Below, piece by piece: positions 55,178-64,000 of a DNA stretch of 64,000 nucleotides (position 1 is its first letter; the number at the start of each line of letters is the position of its first letter). Made by a program: the position numbers and the translations under genes. The stretch spans positions 124,001 to 188,000 of the forward strand of contig JAFXZS010000004.1 of assembly GCA_017541105.1 (NCBI GenBank). The letters are read 5' to 3'. This stretch comes from Clostridia bacterium. Its GTDB lineage: Bacteria > Bacillota > Clostridia > Christensenellales > Aristaeellaceae. Under the pieces are notes generated by a model that saw nothing but the letters and a program-made list of their open reading frames with translations, had not been told where the DNA came from and made no database searches.

Positions 55178-56526
55178 AACGGAGCAGGGCGGTAGTATTT
55201 TTTCTGATTGCGGGACTATTCAGCTGCCTGACGGCATTCAGCCTCGGATTTTCCGTGACAGACGATCTGTTCCGTATCATGGAATACGATAATCAACCGA
55301 TACGTTTTACAGTACATGCAAAAATTATCAGAGTTCCGCAATTCAGTGATGAACGAACGGAAAAACTGAACAGACTGTTACAGCACATCGGCCTGGAAGG
55401 AAGCAGCGATGGCTGCATACAATATACAGCTGTCATGATTGACGGTGAAGAAACTGTACGGTGTACTGGGAAGGAAACGGAAGACGGAACAATCCTTTCT
55501 TTCTCCGCAGATCCGGAACACCTGTACAGATACGACTCCGGGAATGTTTCTGATACAGCGTTCAAATCTGATCGTATTGATACCGAAACAATTCAAAGGT
55601 ACAGAAAGATCTGGACAGCAACGGACAGGATGGTGTCCTGGTTTGAGCTGTTACCGGAACAGTTTCCGGAAAAATCGGTACGGACCGCTATACAAATCAG
55701 AAACCGATATTATGGTACGGCAGTGCGCAGGGAAACAATTACGTTTTCCGCAGAGGAAGCTGAATCGGTTTTCATGGGAAAAGGAAAAGAAAATGACGGG
55801 TTTTATCCGGAATATGCAGATTTGAAGTTTGAAGGGAAACAGAAGATTATTCTGCAATATACGGAAGATAATCAGCTGATCCGGATTCATTACAGCGGCA
55901 AATGCGGACAGGAACCAGGAAATATGAGAAATGTGACACTGGAATGGAAACTGCTGCGAACTGCGGACTGTGCAATGGATGAGCTTCAGCTCAGGACGCC
56001 CTCGGAAAAGGGGAATGAAAGGGATAATCTGCTGATGAAGCGGGAGAGGAAAAAGACAGAAAACAGTGAGGAAAACCTGCTGTGGACAGTTGAATCAGAC
56101 CGCCTCCATAACAGAATCCGTACACAAACCAAACTTACAGCAACATCGGAAACCATTGGAGAAAGAACGTTACTGAACATTCTGGAAACGAAGACGGAAC
56201 GCGGACAGACCGGACGAACTGAAATTACAGGTGAAATAACTGCCGAGCATGACACACTGAAAGGCGGTACACTTGAAATAATCCTCAAAACGGGTACAAT
56301 AGAAACCATTCACTGGCAAGTTTCCTTTCAGATCGCAAAGGGAGAAAGACTGAGCCTGGAGAATGAAGGATGTGAAATCATCCGGATGACCGGAAATGAA
56401 ATCCCGGACGAATTGTATACTAAGATTTACGCCGCATTAATACAGAAGATGATTTCTCTTCCGGAAGAAGATCTTGTTTTTCTGACAGAGGGAATTGAGG
56501 AAACAATAAAGGAGACAGCGCGATGA
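55174..56526 (+). CDS. Hypothetical secreted protein A of a three-gene set
   Basis: I do not recognise this 450-residue protein. A signal peptide or membrane anchor spans residues 5-27 (VVFFLIAGLFSCLTAFSLGF). The rest is beta-rich and highly charged, with a Thr/Glu-rich stretch near 290-370. It ends with a helix and the segment ISLPEEDLVFL. The start overlaps the Dus stop (ATGA) and the stop overlaps the next start (ATGA). The pairing with genes B and C, all exported, suggests a common task at the cell surface. Confidence 0.8.
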   Translation: MKRSRAVVFFLIAGLFSCLTAFSLGFSVTDDLFRIMEYDNQPIRFTVHAKIIRVPQFSDERTEKLNRLLQHIGLEGSSDGCIQYTAVMIDGEETVRCTGKETEDGTILSFSADPEHLYRYDSGNVSDTAFKSDRIDTETIQRYRKIWTATDRMVSWFELLPEQFPEKSVRTAIQIRNRYYGTAVRRETITFSAEEAESVFMGKGKENDGFYPEYADLKFEGKQKIILQYTEDNQLIRIHYSGKCGQEPGNMRNVTLEWKLLRTADCAMDELQLRTPSEKGNERDNLLMKRERKKTENSEENLLWTVESDRLHNRIRTQTKLTATSETIGERTLLNILETKTERGQTGRTEITGEITAEHDTLKGGTLEIILKTGTIETIHWQVSFQIAKGERLSLENEGCEIIRMTGNEIPDELYTKIYAALIQKMISLPEEDLVFLTEGIEETIKETAR

Positions 56527-57992
56527 GACTGATAATCAGGGGAATACTGACTGCACTGATCATGATCTGTTTGATCACCGGCGCATTGGCAAACGGATAT
56601 ACGCTGCCTGAAAAGATGGAGCGTCAGCTGCTGATAGGCAGTGGCTTAAAGGGGACATTTGTAATTCACGGTACTGCCGGAGAGGAAGAATTGCCATGGC
56701 TGTGTGAATTGCAAAATGCCGAGTATGATCTTCGCGGCATTCAGAGCGGGGAGAACCTTCACTATTATTTCTATCAACCCGGCGACGGACAGGCAATGAA
56801 TGCCATGACCGAATATGCCCGGATTGACGGAATCGAATTTCTGCGGAGCGATTTACTGGACGAACGTGTGTACCAGATTGCGTCACTGGACGAGATCCTG
56901 CGGTTTTTGCTGCATGCGGACGGTGAGAATCCGTCGATTCTGGCAAACCTGCTGAAAAGTATGCTGGACGGAACAGACGGACAGACGAAAGAACGCAGTG
57001 CTGTTGCGGAAAAACTTGAAAAGCAGATTGAAATGTGGATCTCCGGGTTCAGTGCGGATACTTCTTTTCTGACCAGAGACGACGCAGCTCCGCGTCTGAC
57101 ACTGGAATTCAGGATCCCGATGAAAGCGCTGTACCAACAGATTGCAAACATGGCAACAGCATTAAGCACGGACGAGGAAATCATGGCTGTTCTCAAAGAC
57201 CGGATGACAGAGGAGGAAATTGCCATATATACCAATGCCGGCCTGGAGGCATTTTACCTGGAGTCCCTGCAGGGATTGGAAGCGGAAGGGGAGATCCTTT
57301 TTCGGAAAACCGTGTCCTCCATGGGAGAGCCTATCAACGCATTGCTTCAGCTGCCGATGGACGAAAGCAAAACCGGATTCAGAATTCTTGAAGTTCAGAA
57401 TGATGAGAAGAAGCAGTCGTTTACGCTGAGCGGGAAGAATGGGATTTACAGCCTGGAGATGCCATTAAACTTCGATGCCGGAGCCATGGAATATGATGCG
57501 GAATTCCGCTTTTTCCGAGGGAATGCAGTAAATCACAAAGGCGATGCAATGAAAGATCTGGCTGTTCGTTTTTCCGTGCAGAAAACCCATACGGAGCCGG
57601 AAGATCCGGAAGGGATTCGTACGCATGAGACAGACAGATATATCATTCATGCGGAAAAGGATGTAACCGGTCTGCCGGAAGGCATGCAGGCGGAAAGTAT
57701 TCCGGAAATGCAGCAATATGATGCTGAAATCGAACTCCACTATTCCAGCAAAACGGAGCTTTCCAGCCCGACAACGTTAGAGTTTTCCCTGTCGGTCACG
57801 CGGGACAGTATCGCTTTCTTCGATATAACCGGAAATCTAAAGACTGCATCTCCGTGGGAGTTTATCCCATTCGCGACAGAAGGTGCTGCAAAGATTCTGG
57901 ATTTTACGGAAGAAGAGAAAGAGGCTGTAGCGGAAATGTGGCGAAAAAATGCCGGGGAAAAAATAGAACGGATTCCAAAGGCCATTCAATAA
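56523..57992 (+). CDS. Hypothetical secreted protein B of a three-gene set
   Basis: This 489-residue protein is unknown to me. The signal peptide is clear (MRLIIRG, hydrophobic core, cleavage near GALANG at 23). The mature protein alternates strands and helices; residues 45-120 and 285-420 have the look of LolA/LppX-like half-barrels, but this is only a pattern guess. Many Glu and Met residues are present. It starts on the stop codon of gene A (ATGA), 37 bases before gene C. Confidence 0.8.
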   Translation: MRLIIRGILTALIMICLITGALANGYTLPEKMERQLLIGSGLKGTFVIHGTAGEEELPWLCELQNAEYDLRGIQSGENLHYYFYQPGDGQAMNAMTEYARIDGIEFLRSDLLDERVYQIASLDEILRFLLHADGENPSILANLLKSMLDGTDGQTKERSAVAEKLEKQIEMWISGFSADTSFLTRDDAAPRLTLEFRIPMKALYQQIANMATALSTDEEIMAVLKDRMTEEEIAIYTNAGLEAFYLESLQGLEAEGEILFRKTVSSMGEPINALLQLPMDESKTGFRILEVQNDEKKQSFTLSGKNGIYSLEMPLNFDAGAMEYDAEFRFFRGNAVNHKGDAMKDLAVRFSVQKTHTEPEDPEGIRTHETDRYIIHAEKDVTGLPEGMQAESIPEMQQYDAEIELHYSSKTELSSPTTLEFSLSVTRDSIAFFDITGNLKTASPWEFIPFATEGAAKILDFTEEEKEAVAEMWRKNAGEKIERIPKAIQ

Positions 57993-58029
57993 CCGGGCGG
58001 ACACAGCTGAAAAAAGGAGCCAAAGTGAT

Positions 58030-59157
58030 ATGAAAACTCGTACCATGATATGCATAATGATGATCATCTGTATGATCTGCGGTATCACAGAAGCAGGAGG
58101 AGAAAGAGCATTCCTTCAGCTGGAATGTCAGACACCGGCAGGAACCATTCAGGAGACCATGAATGTCTTTATCGAGGAAAAGGAGATCACCATTCTTTCC
58201 AGCCTGTTTCCTTCCTATGCCATTCGGGAAACTTTAACGGAGGAAATGGAGAAAGTACTTCCTTTTAAATCAGAGATTCCGGCTTTTTCCGACATTCAGG
58301 CAGATCAGTTGATCAAGGAGCTTAAAACGCTGTACAAACCTGTACGGACGGAAGGTGTTTATGCCGGAGACGCTTTTGAGGAGGCTTCGGTAATGGAAAC
58401 CATGACAATCCAGATGCACGGTTTTCTCCAGATTCTGATGAATGCATTTCCGGAAGCGGGGCTGGCGCAGATACTCAAAGCGATTGCTCTGGACGACATC
58501 GCATATACATTAAGGATTTATGATGATGGAAAGGCGTTTTCACTTGCCGGGAAACACGGAGAGGACACCTTCTTCACACTGAGCGCGGACTGTTCCCGGA
58601 CAGATGGTTTTTTTGCGGTAGCCGGTACAGCGGAGAACGGAAAAAACTATTATTGGGTGATTCAGACACAGAGAGCTGATGAGTACAGCCACATCATTGC
58701 AGCAAAGCTTCTTGCGGACGCAGAAAAGAGCGGATACCGCAGTATTTCCCAGACTCTGCCGATTCTGACTGAAATATGGCAGATTCAGAAAGAAAAGGAA
58801 AGAAGCGCTTATCAGTTCAAAGGAACAGTGACTCCGGGGAACGGAATGGCGCCTGTCCTGATCAGCGGCACTGTTGACGGAGAGAAACCGGAACAGTTGA
58901 TACAGGCGCAGGTGAGCTTCAGGGATCATGACAGACTGACCATGAAAATCTCCGCCGGACTGGATTCGGAAAAAATCAGCAGCACGGAACTGAACGATAA
59001 AAAAATCCTGCAGGCATCTGCAATGTCTGCAGTTGAGAATGAGACGCTGATCAGTGAGATTCAAAAAGAAAGCATAACTCTTATGGCTTCCCTTGTACTG
59101 AGTCTTCCGGAGGGATACATGAACCTGCTGATTGATCAGCAGACGCAGTCTGAATAA
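58030..59157 (+). CDS. Hypothetical secreted protein C of a three-gene set
   Basis: This 375-residue protein has a signal peptide rich in Met and Ile (residues 1-22) and a beta-rich mature part with an [26 protein letters not shown] N-terminus. Its end ([12 protein letters not shown]) resembles that of protein A, which hints that they are distant paralogues. AAAGGAGC precedes the ATG. Its last 77 bases overlap the 3' end of ispDF on the other strand, so the two transcripts are convergent and overlapping. No terminator is visible. Confidence 0.78.
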   Translation: MKTRTMICIMMIICMICGITEAGGERAFLQLECQTPAGTIQETMNVFIEEKEITILSSLFPSYAIRETLTEEMEKVLPFKSEIPAFSDIQADQLIKELKTLYKPVRTEGVYAGDAFEEASVMETMTIQMHGFLQILMNAFPEAGLAQILKAIALDDIAYTLRIYDDGKAFSLAGKHGEDTFFTLSADCSRTDGFFAVAGTAENGKNYYWVIQTQRADEYSHIIAAKLLADAEKSGYRSISQTLPILTEIWQIQKEKERSAYQFKGTVTPGNGMAPVLISGTVDGEKPEQLIQAQVSFRDHDRLTMKISAGLDSEKISSTELNDKKILQASAMSAVENETLISEIQKESITLMASLVLSLPEGYMNLLIDQQTQSE

Positions 59158-60304
59158 GACAGACAGCCTGCGCGGAAATCCCTTCCTGCCTGCCTTCGAA
59201 ACCCAGATTTTCAGTCGTCGTGGCTTTTACGCTGATGCGGGAGGCATCACAAAACAGAGCCGCGGCGATATTTTTACGCATTTCAGAAATAAAAGGCGCC
59301 AGCTTCGGACGCTGTGCAACAATTGTGAGATCCGTATTCACTGGAACATACCCGTTCTGGCGCAGAAGGGCTGTAACTTTTTCCAGGAGGATCATGGAAG
59401 ATATACCTTCATATTCCGGAGAAGTATCCGGAAAAAGATGTCCGATATCGCCGAGCGCAGCAGCTCCGAGAAGAGCATCCATCAAGGCATGTACTGCCAC
59501 GTCCGCATCACTGTGGCCCAGCAGGCCTTTTTCAAAAGGAATCTCTACACCGCAAAGAATCAGCTTCCTGTTCTCTGCGAGTTGATGTACATCGTATCCC
59601 ATTCCTATACGAAAGGCGGAAGGAGACTGATGATTCAAAAAAGCATCGGCAATCACGAGATCCTCCTTCTCCGTGATTTTCAAATTCCAGCGAAAACCGG
59701 GGATAATTCGCAGCGGAATTCCTGCATGTTCCACGACGGAAGCATCATCCGTAGCCTGAAAACCATCGGATTCAGCCTGAAGATATGAAGAAAAAAGAAG
59801 CCCGAAAGGAAAAACCTGGGGAGTCTGGATCTCAAAGAGCGCGGAACGATCCAGGGTGGAAGTCACAAAAGGATAAGGCTTACAGAGCTTGATTGTATTT
59901 ACAGCAGGAACACCGGGAACACACGGACCGTCTGAAATACAGGAATAAACAGCTTCAGCAATGAGGCGCTTTGGAGTAAGACAGCGGGCGGCGTCATGTA
60001 TAAGCACCACATCATCAGGAGCTGCATCCAGTGCCTTCAGACCGTTCAGGACAGAAGCCTGCCGGGTCATACCTCCCGGAACAATCTGAATCGGAAAGGA
60101 AACAGGAGACAGATCCACCTCATGACGGACGGTAGAAAAATCCTCCGGCCGGCAGACCAGGATCATCCTGTCCACAATGCCGTCAAAAAGGCAAATACTC
60201 CGGGAGAGTATGGTACGGCCCTGAAGAGGCTGCAGTACTTTATTATACGGCAAACCCATGCGGGAGCCTGAACCGCCGGCAGCCAGTATGGCAAAGGTCC
60301 TCAT
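59081..60304 (-). CDS. ispDF: Bifunctional IspD-IspF enzyme of the MEP pathway
   Basis: Residues 1-230 are IspD (cytidylyltransferase making CDP-methylerythritol), with [18 protein letters not shown] at the start and [10 protein letters not shown] near 100. Residues 233-390 are IspF (cyclodiphosphate synthase), with MGYDVHQL and [31 protein letters not shown] wording holding the metal-binding Asp-X-His. The fusion is known in some bacteria. The length is 407. Its start overlaps the rqcP stop by ATGA. It works with Dxs encoded at 40487. The 3' end overlaps gene C of the opposite strand. Confidence 0.95.
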   Translation of the reverse strand: MRTFAILAAGGSGSRMGLPYNKVLQPLQGRTILSRSICLFDGIVDRMILVCRPEDFSTVRHEVDLSPVSFPIQIVPGGMTRQASVLNGLKALDAAPDDVVLIHDAARCLTPKRLIAEAVYSCISDGPCVPGVPAVNTIKLCKPYPFVTSTLDRSALFEIQTPQVFPFGLLFSSYLQAESDGFQATDDASVVEHAGIPLRIIPGFRWNLKITEKEDLVIADAFLNHQSPSAFRIGMGYDVHQLAENRKLILCGVEIPFEKGLLGHSDADVAVHALMDALLGAAALGDIGHLFPDTSPEYEGISSMILLEKVTALLRQNGYVPVNTDLTIVAQRPKLAPFISEMRKNIAAALFCDASRISVKATTTENLGFEGRQEGISAQAVCLIQTASADQSAGSCIPPEDSVQGKP

Positions 60305-60579
60305 AATCCATTTCGCTCCAATGAAACAGAAGGATCTTCCTCAAGTACACGATAAAGGGAAGCAGCATCCTCCTTTTTTACAGTCTCAGCGACAGACAGG
60401 ACTTCGTAGTGTCCGAGGTGTTCCCCGAACCGAATCGTAATATGATCTCCCGGACGGACCTCTGACCCGGGTTTGGCTGTTTTCCCGTTAATGGAGATAC
60501 GGCTGGCAGAACAGGCTTCATTTGCGACGGTTCGGCGTTTAATGATTCTGGATACTTTCAGGTATTTGTCAATTCTCAT
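60301..60579 (-). CDS. rqcP: S4-domain RNA-binding protein RqcP
   Basis: RqcP (YabO/Hsp15 family) binds stalled large ribosome subunits and helps add C-terminal alanine tails. The S4 domain is [23 protein letters not shown] with [14 protein letters not shown] following. The length of 92 is typical. In Bacillota it lies between hup/mazG and yabP-yabQ-divIC; here ispDF takes the place of the last three. The strong hup terminator lies upstream, so this gene needs read-through or a promoter that I cannot place. Confidence 0.92.
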   Translation of the reverse strand: MRIDKYLKVSRIIKRRTVANEACSASRISINGKTAKPGSEVRPGDHITIRFGEHLGHYEVLSVAETVKKEDAASLYRVLEEDPSVSLERNGL

Positions 60580-60592
60580 TGTTCACAGCCTC

Positions 60593-60624
60593 AAAAAAAA
60601 CCTGCAGGGACTTTGCCCTGCAGG
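60593..60624 (-). terminator. Strong terminator after hup
   Basis: On the minus strand CCTGCAGGG and CCCTGCAGG form a perfect 9-bp stem with a 6-base loop, followed by eight T. It lies 12 bases after the hup stop. Confidence 0.95.
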
Positions 60625-60636
60625 CAGAATCAATCA

Positions 60637-60936
60637 TTATTTCTTTCCCTTTTTCTTTGCAGGGGTATTTACTTTATCTTTCAGCGCTTTGCCGGCTTTA
60701 AAAGCGGGAGCCTTGGAAGCGGCAATCTTGATTTCTTCACCAGTGCGGGGATTCCGGGCGGCACGGGCGGGACGGGATTTCACGTCAAATGTGCCGAAAC
60801 CAATGAGCTGAACCTTATCAGCCTTGGCGAGAGCATCGCTGACAACTTCCACAAACGCATTTAAAGCCTTCTCAGCATCTTTTTTGGAAAACTCGGTTTT
60901 CTCGGCCAGAGCAGCGATCAGTTCACTTTTGTTCAT
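60637..60936 (-). CDS. hup: DNA-binding protein HU
   Basis: HU is a small dimeric protein that bends and compacts [55 protein letters not shown] and the closing Lys-rich tail are all typical. The length is 99, a few residues more than most because of the basic tail. AGGAGG precedes the ATG. It has its own strong promoter and terminator, so it is probably expressed alone at a high level. Confidence 0.97.
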   Translation of the reverse strand: MNKSELIAALAEKTEFSKKDAEKALNAFVEVVSDALAKADKVQLIGFGTFDVKSRPARAARNPRTGEEIKIAASKAPAFKAGKALKDKVNTPAKKKGKK

Positions 60937-61027
60937 AGGGAAACCTCCTCATTATTTCATGCAATGCATGATGATATAGTTATGCCAAAGAACGGAAATA
61001 TTCACTTTCGATCTTCAACACACTTCG

Positions 61028-61055
61028 AGTATACTCATAATTCCTTAAAAGTCAA
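61028..61055 (-). promoter_or_regulatory. Strong predicted promoter for hup
   Basis: On the minus strand TTGACT (61050-61055) and TATACT (61028-61033) are 16 bases apart, close after the mazG stop. The leader is about 85 bases. Confidence 0.8.
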
Positions 61056-61060
61056 GCACT

Positions 61061-62464
61061 TCAACGATTTTCAACGTTTTTTTCAATGCTCCGGTCCCTT
61101 TGAATGTCTGATGGATCAAAATTGCCGGTTTGCACGGAACGGATAACGCGATCCACTTCATGATGAAGCAGAAGCTCAGCATCCAGATGATTCTGATAAG
61201 AAAGCTCTGCGAGGAGATAAAGCAACCGGCCGATCACATCCTTTTCCGAATCGGGATCTCCGGAATCAAGGGATGCCGCGGTACGGCAGATTTCCGAAAC
61301 CAGGTCTTTCGCTGTACGCTGAGGGAAGGGAAGCTGCCGGCATTTTTTGATTACCTTCCCTGCATAGATCAGCGCAGGAAGCGCTGAAGATACATCAGAA
61401 AGGGATTCAGAAACGGATTGGCGTCCCGTTTCCAAACGTTTGATCTCCTCCCATTTGCCGGACAATTCGGAAGGAGAACAGACAGTATTGTCAAAGACAT
61501 GCGGATGGCGCCGGATCATTTTCCTGCAGATGGAGGAGATGACATCCTGAATGGTAAACTCGTCGAATGATTTCCCGATGGAAGAATGGAAAACAATCTG
61601 GAAGAGAAGGTCACCAAGTTCTTCCGCGAGATGATCCGGATCCTGCTCATCAATGGCTGCAATCGCTTCCCAGGCTTCTTCCGCCATATACTGGCGCAGG
61701 GACTGATGTGTCTGACGGCTGTCCCAGGGACAGCCATCCGGTGCGCGCAGCGTATCCATAATCTCCACGAGATCCGAAATAACGAAGCGCTGACGGGAAC
61801 GGAAAGCGGATGCGGGAATGAGCACGGAGGTCAGATGATCATAACGCGGCTGACGATCCAGCTCATACAGGGGAATGGATAATGGGGAAGTGCCGGAATG
61901 AAGGAAAAGGATCGGATGATCATCCTCAAGATAATCGGAGAGGAAGACCTTGATCTGGCCGGCAAGAAGAGGCTGATCAATCTCTGTGACAAGGAGCGAA
62001 ATATTTGGATTGAAGGATTTGCTTTCTGCCAGCGAACATGAAGAAACGGAACGAAGATCTGCAGCGGGCAGCAAAACACCGGAAAGAGACAGAAAGGTAT
62101 CCGTATAGCCGACCCCCGGGACTATCTCCAGCATTCCGTCCGCAGGACGGGAAAAGAAAAGGGCGCGGACCGTATCGTCTGAGAAAGGATCTGGAATTCC
62201 GTAGACAATGGGAGAGGAACCGGCCTTTTTCCATAGAAAATTCGCTGTTTCATTAGAAAGCTGATCAAAATCCTCAGAAGCTTCGTACAGAAAATCCAGT
62301 GTTGAAAATGAAAGATTTTGTTCTTTCAGCCAGGAAGCAACAGGATGAACGCCGGTTCTGAGAATAATGGAGTCTGCCGATTTCAGTATACGGACCGTTT
62401 TATAATTCATCAGTTCCGGATCTCCGGGACCCAGCGAAACAACAACAATCCGAGGATTCATCAC
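61061..62464 (-). CDS. mazG: MazG-family pyrophosphohydrolase with tetrapyrrole-methylase-like domain
   Basis: This is the YabN type: residues 1-215 resemble tetrapyrrole methylases (VVSLGPGDPELM at 6-17, IVPGVGYTD near 95), and residues 225-467 contain MazG, which hydrolyses nucleoside triphosphates. The MazG part has LRAPDGCPWDSRQTHQSL, EEAWEAIAAID and EELGDLLFQIVFHS, giving the metal-binding Glu and Asp residues. The methylase activity of this domain is not established. The length is 467. The start overlaps the stop of the flippase gene by ATGA. Confidence 0.93.
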   Translation of the reverse strand: MMNPRIVVVSLGPGDPELMNYKTVRILKSADSIILRTGVHPVASWLKEQNLSFSTLDFLYEASEDFDQLSNETANFLWKKAGSSPIVYGIPDPFSDDTVRALFFSRPADGMLEIVPGVGYTDTFLSLSGVLLPAADLRSVSSCSLAESKSFNPNISLLVTEIDQPLLAGQIKVFLSDYLEDDHPILFLHSGTSPLSIPLYELDRQPRYDHLTSVLIPASAFRSRQRFVISDLVEIMDTLRAPDGCPWDSRQTHQSLRQYMAEEAWEAIAAIDEQDPDHLAEELGDLLFQIVFHSSIGKSFDEFTIQDVISSICRKMIRRHPHVFDNTVCSPSELSGKWEEIKRLETGRQSVSESLSDVSSALPALIYAGKVIKKCRQLPFPQRTAKDLVSEICRTAASLDSGDPDSEKDVIGRLLYLLAELSYQNHLDAELLLHHEVDRVIRSVQTGNFDPSDIQRDRSIEKNVENR

Positions 62465-64000
62465 GCAGCTCCTTTCCGGCGCATCATGGCGCGGAGATCA
62501 TCCTTCGAAAGCGCTTTCACAGCGAAGGCAGCAAGGAGGTAGACCACGACACCGGCAAGCACTTCCAGAATCGTGGTAATACTGCCCATTGGGAAAACAC
62601 GGGTAAGCCCCCAGACAGCGGCTCCCATAACCGCCGCGGCAAGTCCGGGACGTACAATCCAGCCCATCCAGTTCATGCGCATTTCCGTATATCTGCAGAT
62701 GAAGAAGAGATTAGCGGTCATTACAATGAAATAGCATGCGATGGAAGCATAAGGGCCGCCGTGAATATCGATGCCGGGCGTTCCGATCAGGATATAATTC
62801 AGCACAATTTTGGCTAGCACACCCGCTATCATCGTATACATCGGGATACGCTGCTTCCTGAGTCCCTGCAGAATACTGCTGGTGGCCTGCACGGCCGTAA
62901 AGAGTACCACGGTCATGGCAGAAAAGGTCAGGAGTTCGGATGCCAGCTGAAGATGAGCGGCAGTAAAATCCCGAACATCCCCGTAAAGGAAATATACAAT
63001 CTGCTTTGACAGGAGGCTCATGCCGACGGAACATGGAAAGCCGATCAGGAAAGCATAGCGCATACCGTTATTTGTTTCGTGCCGGACAGCAGGCTGGTCA
63101 TTTCTGGAGCGGCAGGCGGAAATTGCCGGAACAAGGCTCATTGAGATTGCAAGGGCAAGTGCGGTGGGAATATTGATCAGGCGAATGACAATACTGGTAA
63201 ATATCCCGTAAGCTGTCTTGGCTTCCGCAGCGGAAAGACCGGCAAGAAGCATTCTCCGGATCATCATCGCCGAATCAATAACCTGGGAAAGGGGAATGAT
63301 ACATGCGCTGACCGTAATCGGAATCGAGATGAGGACAAGACGGCTCATCAGGCGGGAACTTTGCATGGAAGCTGCTTCGGGATCCTGCGGAAGACGCTCC
63401 AGTTCCTGCTTTTTCAGATGATGGCGGACAACCATATAGATCAGGGCCAGCGTCTCGGCAAGGGTGATGCCGAAAAGTGCGCCGGCCGCACCGGCGGCAA
63501 CGCTTTTTTGCAGTCCGATCGCCGCAAGGGGGAGGCTTAATGCAACTTTTCCGACCTGCTCAATGAGCTGGGAAACAGCTGTCGGAACCATATTCTGCTG
63601 GCCCTGAATGAGGCCGCGAAAAGCAGAGAGCACACAGACGATCATGACGCACGGGGCGATTGCATAGAAGCCGAGGGATACCTCTTCGACATTGACCATG
63701 TCCACAAGAACGCGATTCAGAAGCACCATAAGAAGGGAGAAAAACGCACCGATCGTTGAGAGCATCAGAAGGGCAGCGCGGAAGGTGCTCTTTGCATTGC
63801 GGGGATCGTTTCGCGCGAGGAAACCGGCCACCATTCTGGAGACCGCAACGGGCAAACCTGCACTGGAAATGGTCAGCAGAAGGGTATAGGTCGGATAAAC
63901 AAGATAAAAATCCGCCGCAACATCTTTACTGATCCGGTTCAGAAGAATCGAAAAGAATACTCCGACCAGCTTGCAGAGAATGCCGGCAATTCCGAGCACA
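62461..64000 (-). CDS. SpoVB-type polysaccharide/lipid flippase (partial)
   Basis: This multi-helix membrane protein is of the MVF/SpoVB group, which moves lipid-linked cell wall or polysaccharide precursors across the membrane. At least 512 residues are seen with about 14 hydrophobic segments. The start lies beyond the window: a GTG at 63999 opens the frame inside what looks like GIAGILCKLVGVFF of the first helix. In spore formers SpoVB acts in spore cortex synthesis; in non-spore formers such proteins handle peptidoglycan lipid II or capsule. It overlaps mazG, as in Bacillus. Confidence 0.9.
   Translation of the reverse strand, partial: VLGIAGILCKLVGVFFSILLNRISKDVAADFYLVYPTYTLLLTISSAGLPVAVSRMVAGFLARNDPRNAKSTFRAALLMLSTIGAFFSLLMVLLNRVLVDMVNVEEVSLGFYAIAPCVMIVCVLSAFRGLIQGQQNMVPTAVSQLIEQVGKVALSLPLAAIGLQKSVAAGAAGALFGITLAETLALIYMVVRHHLKKQELERLPQDPEAASMQSSRLMSRLVLISIPITVSACIIPLSQVIDSAMMIRRMLLAGLSAAEAKTAYGIFTSIVIRLINIPTALALAISMSLVPAISACRSRNDQPAVRHETNNGMRYAFLIGFPCSVGMSLLSKQIVYFLYGDVRDFTAAHLQLASELLTFSAMTVVLFTAVQATSSILQGLRKQRIPMYTMIAGVLAKIVLNYILIGTPGIDIHGGPYASIACYFIVMTANLFFICRYTEMRMNWMGWIVRPGLAAAVMGAAVWGLTRVFPMGSITTILEVLAGVVVYLLAAFAVKALSKDDLRAMMRRKGAA

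Overview
The window reads as chromosome of a Bacillota bacterium, most likely an anaerobic Clostridia-type organism. Support comes from conserved gene blocks typical of that group: mutS-mutL-miaA followed by the PLP 'aluminium resistance' enzyme, dxs-tlyA-nadK-argR-recN, and spoVB-mazG-hup-rqcP. A PPi-linked pyruvate phosphate dikinase, a split transketolase and AGGAGG-like ribosome binding sites fit as well. By eye the base composition is moderately GC-rich and uniform. I see no phage, transposon, CRISPR array, tRNA or rRNA. The family-level placement (gut or rumen Clostridia) is inference.

Layout. 1-5178 (+): end of mutS, mutL, miaA and a PLP lyase. 5234-10821 (+): two-subunit transketolase with a strong terminator, a coiled-coil protein, two medium-chain dehydrogenases and an amidohydrolase, which look like a sugar or polyol catabolic set. 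10824-21367 is a nucleoside island on both strands: uridine phosphorylase, phosphopentomutase, purine nucleoside phosphorylase, a BMP-type nucleoside ABC importer, deoxyribose-phosphate aldolase and cytidine deaminase. Uracil phosphoribosyltransferase lies further on (51901). 21423-25427 (+): membrane protein, cysS, helix-hairpin-helix protein, dnaX; yajC faces it. 26123-29475 (+): secreted Ig-like protein and the TldD/TldE protease pair. 29548-31705 (-): polar amino-acid ABC importer. 31996-33579 (+): three small unknowns including a double zinc ribbon. 33610-36400: FMN oxidoreductase (-), YolD-like protein, 1-phosphofructokinase.

36406-46219 (+) is a long gene run: GNAT, alpha/beta hydrolase, a membrane-anchored MurF-like ligase, ddl, dxs, tlyA, nadK, argR, recN. 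ppdK follows with its own promoter. 49000-51708 (-): lgt, serine hydrolase, recX with overlapping ends. 51901-59157 (+): upp, a glycosidase-like protein, a tRNA dihydrouridine synthase and three secreted proteins of unknown function. 59081-64000 (-): a fused ispDF, rqcP, hup, mazG and a spoVB-type flippase cut by the window edge.

How genes work together. The importer brings in nucleosides, phosphorylases release pentose 1-phosphates, DeoB isomerises them, and DeoC and transketolase feed the carbon into glycolysis. Dxs and IspDF supply the MEP isoprenoid route. MurF-like and Ddl act on the same D-Ala-D-Ala step. At two junctions where spore formers usually carry sporulation genes (after recN, after rqcP) other genes are found, so the organism may not sporulate. 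No gap between genes exceeds 300 bases.

The least explained parts are the secreted trio at 55174-59157, the membrane-anchored MurF-like protein, the palindromic control region of the nucleoside importer, and the zinc-ribbon cluster at 32 kb.
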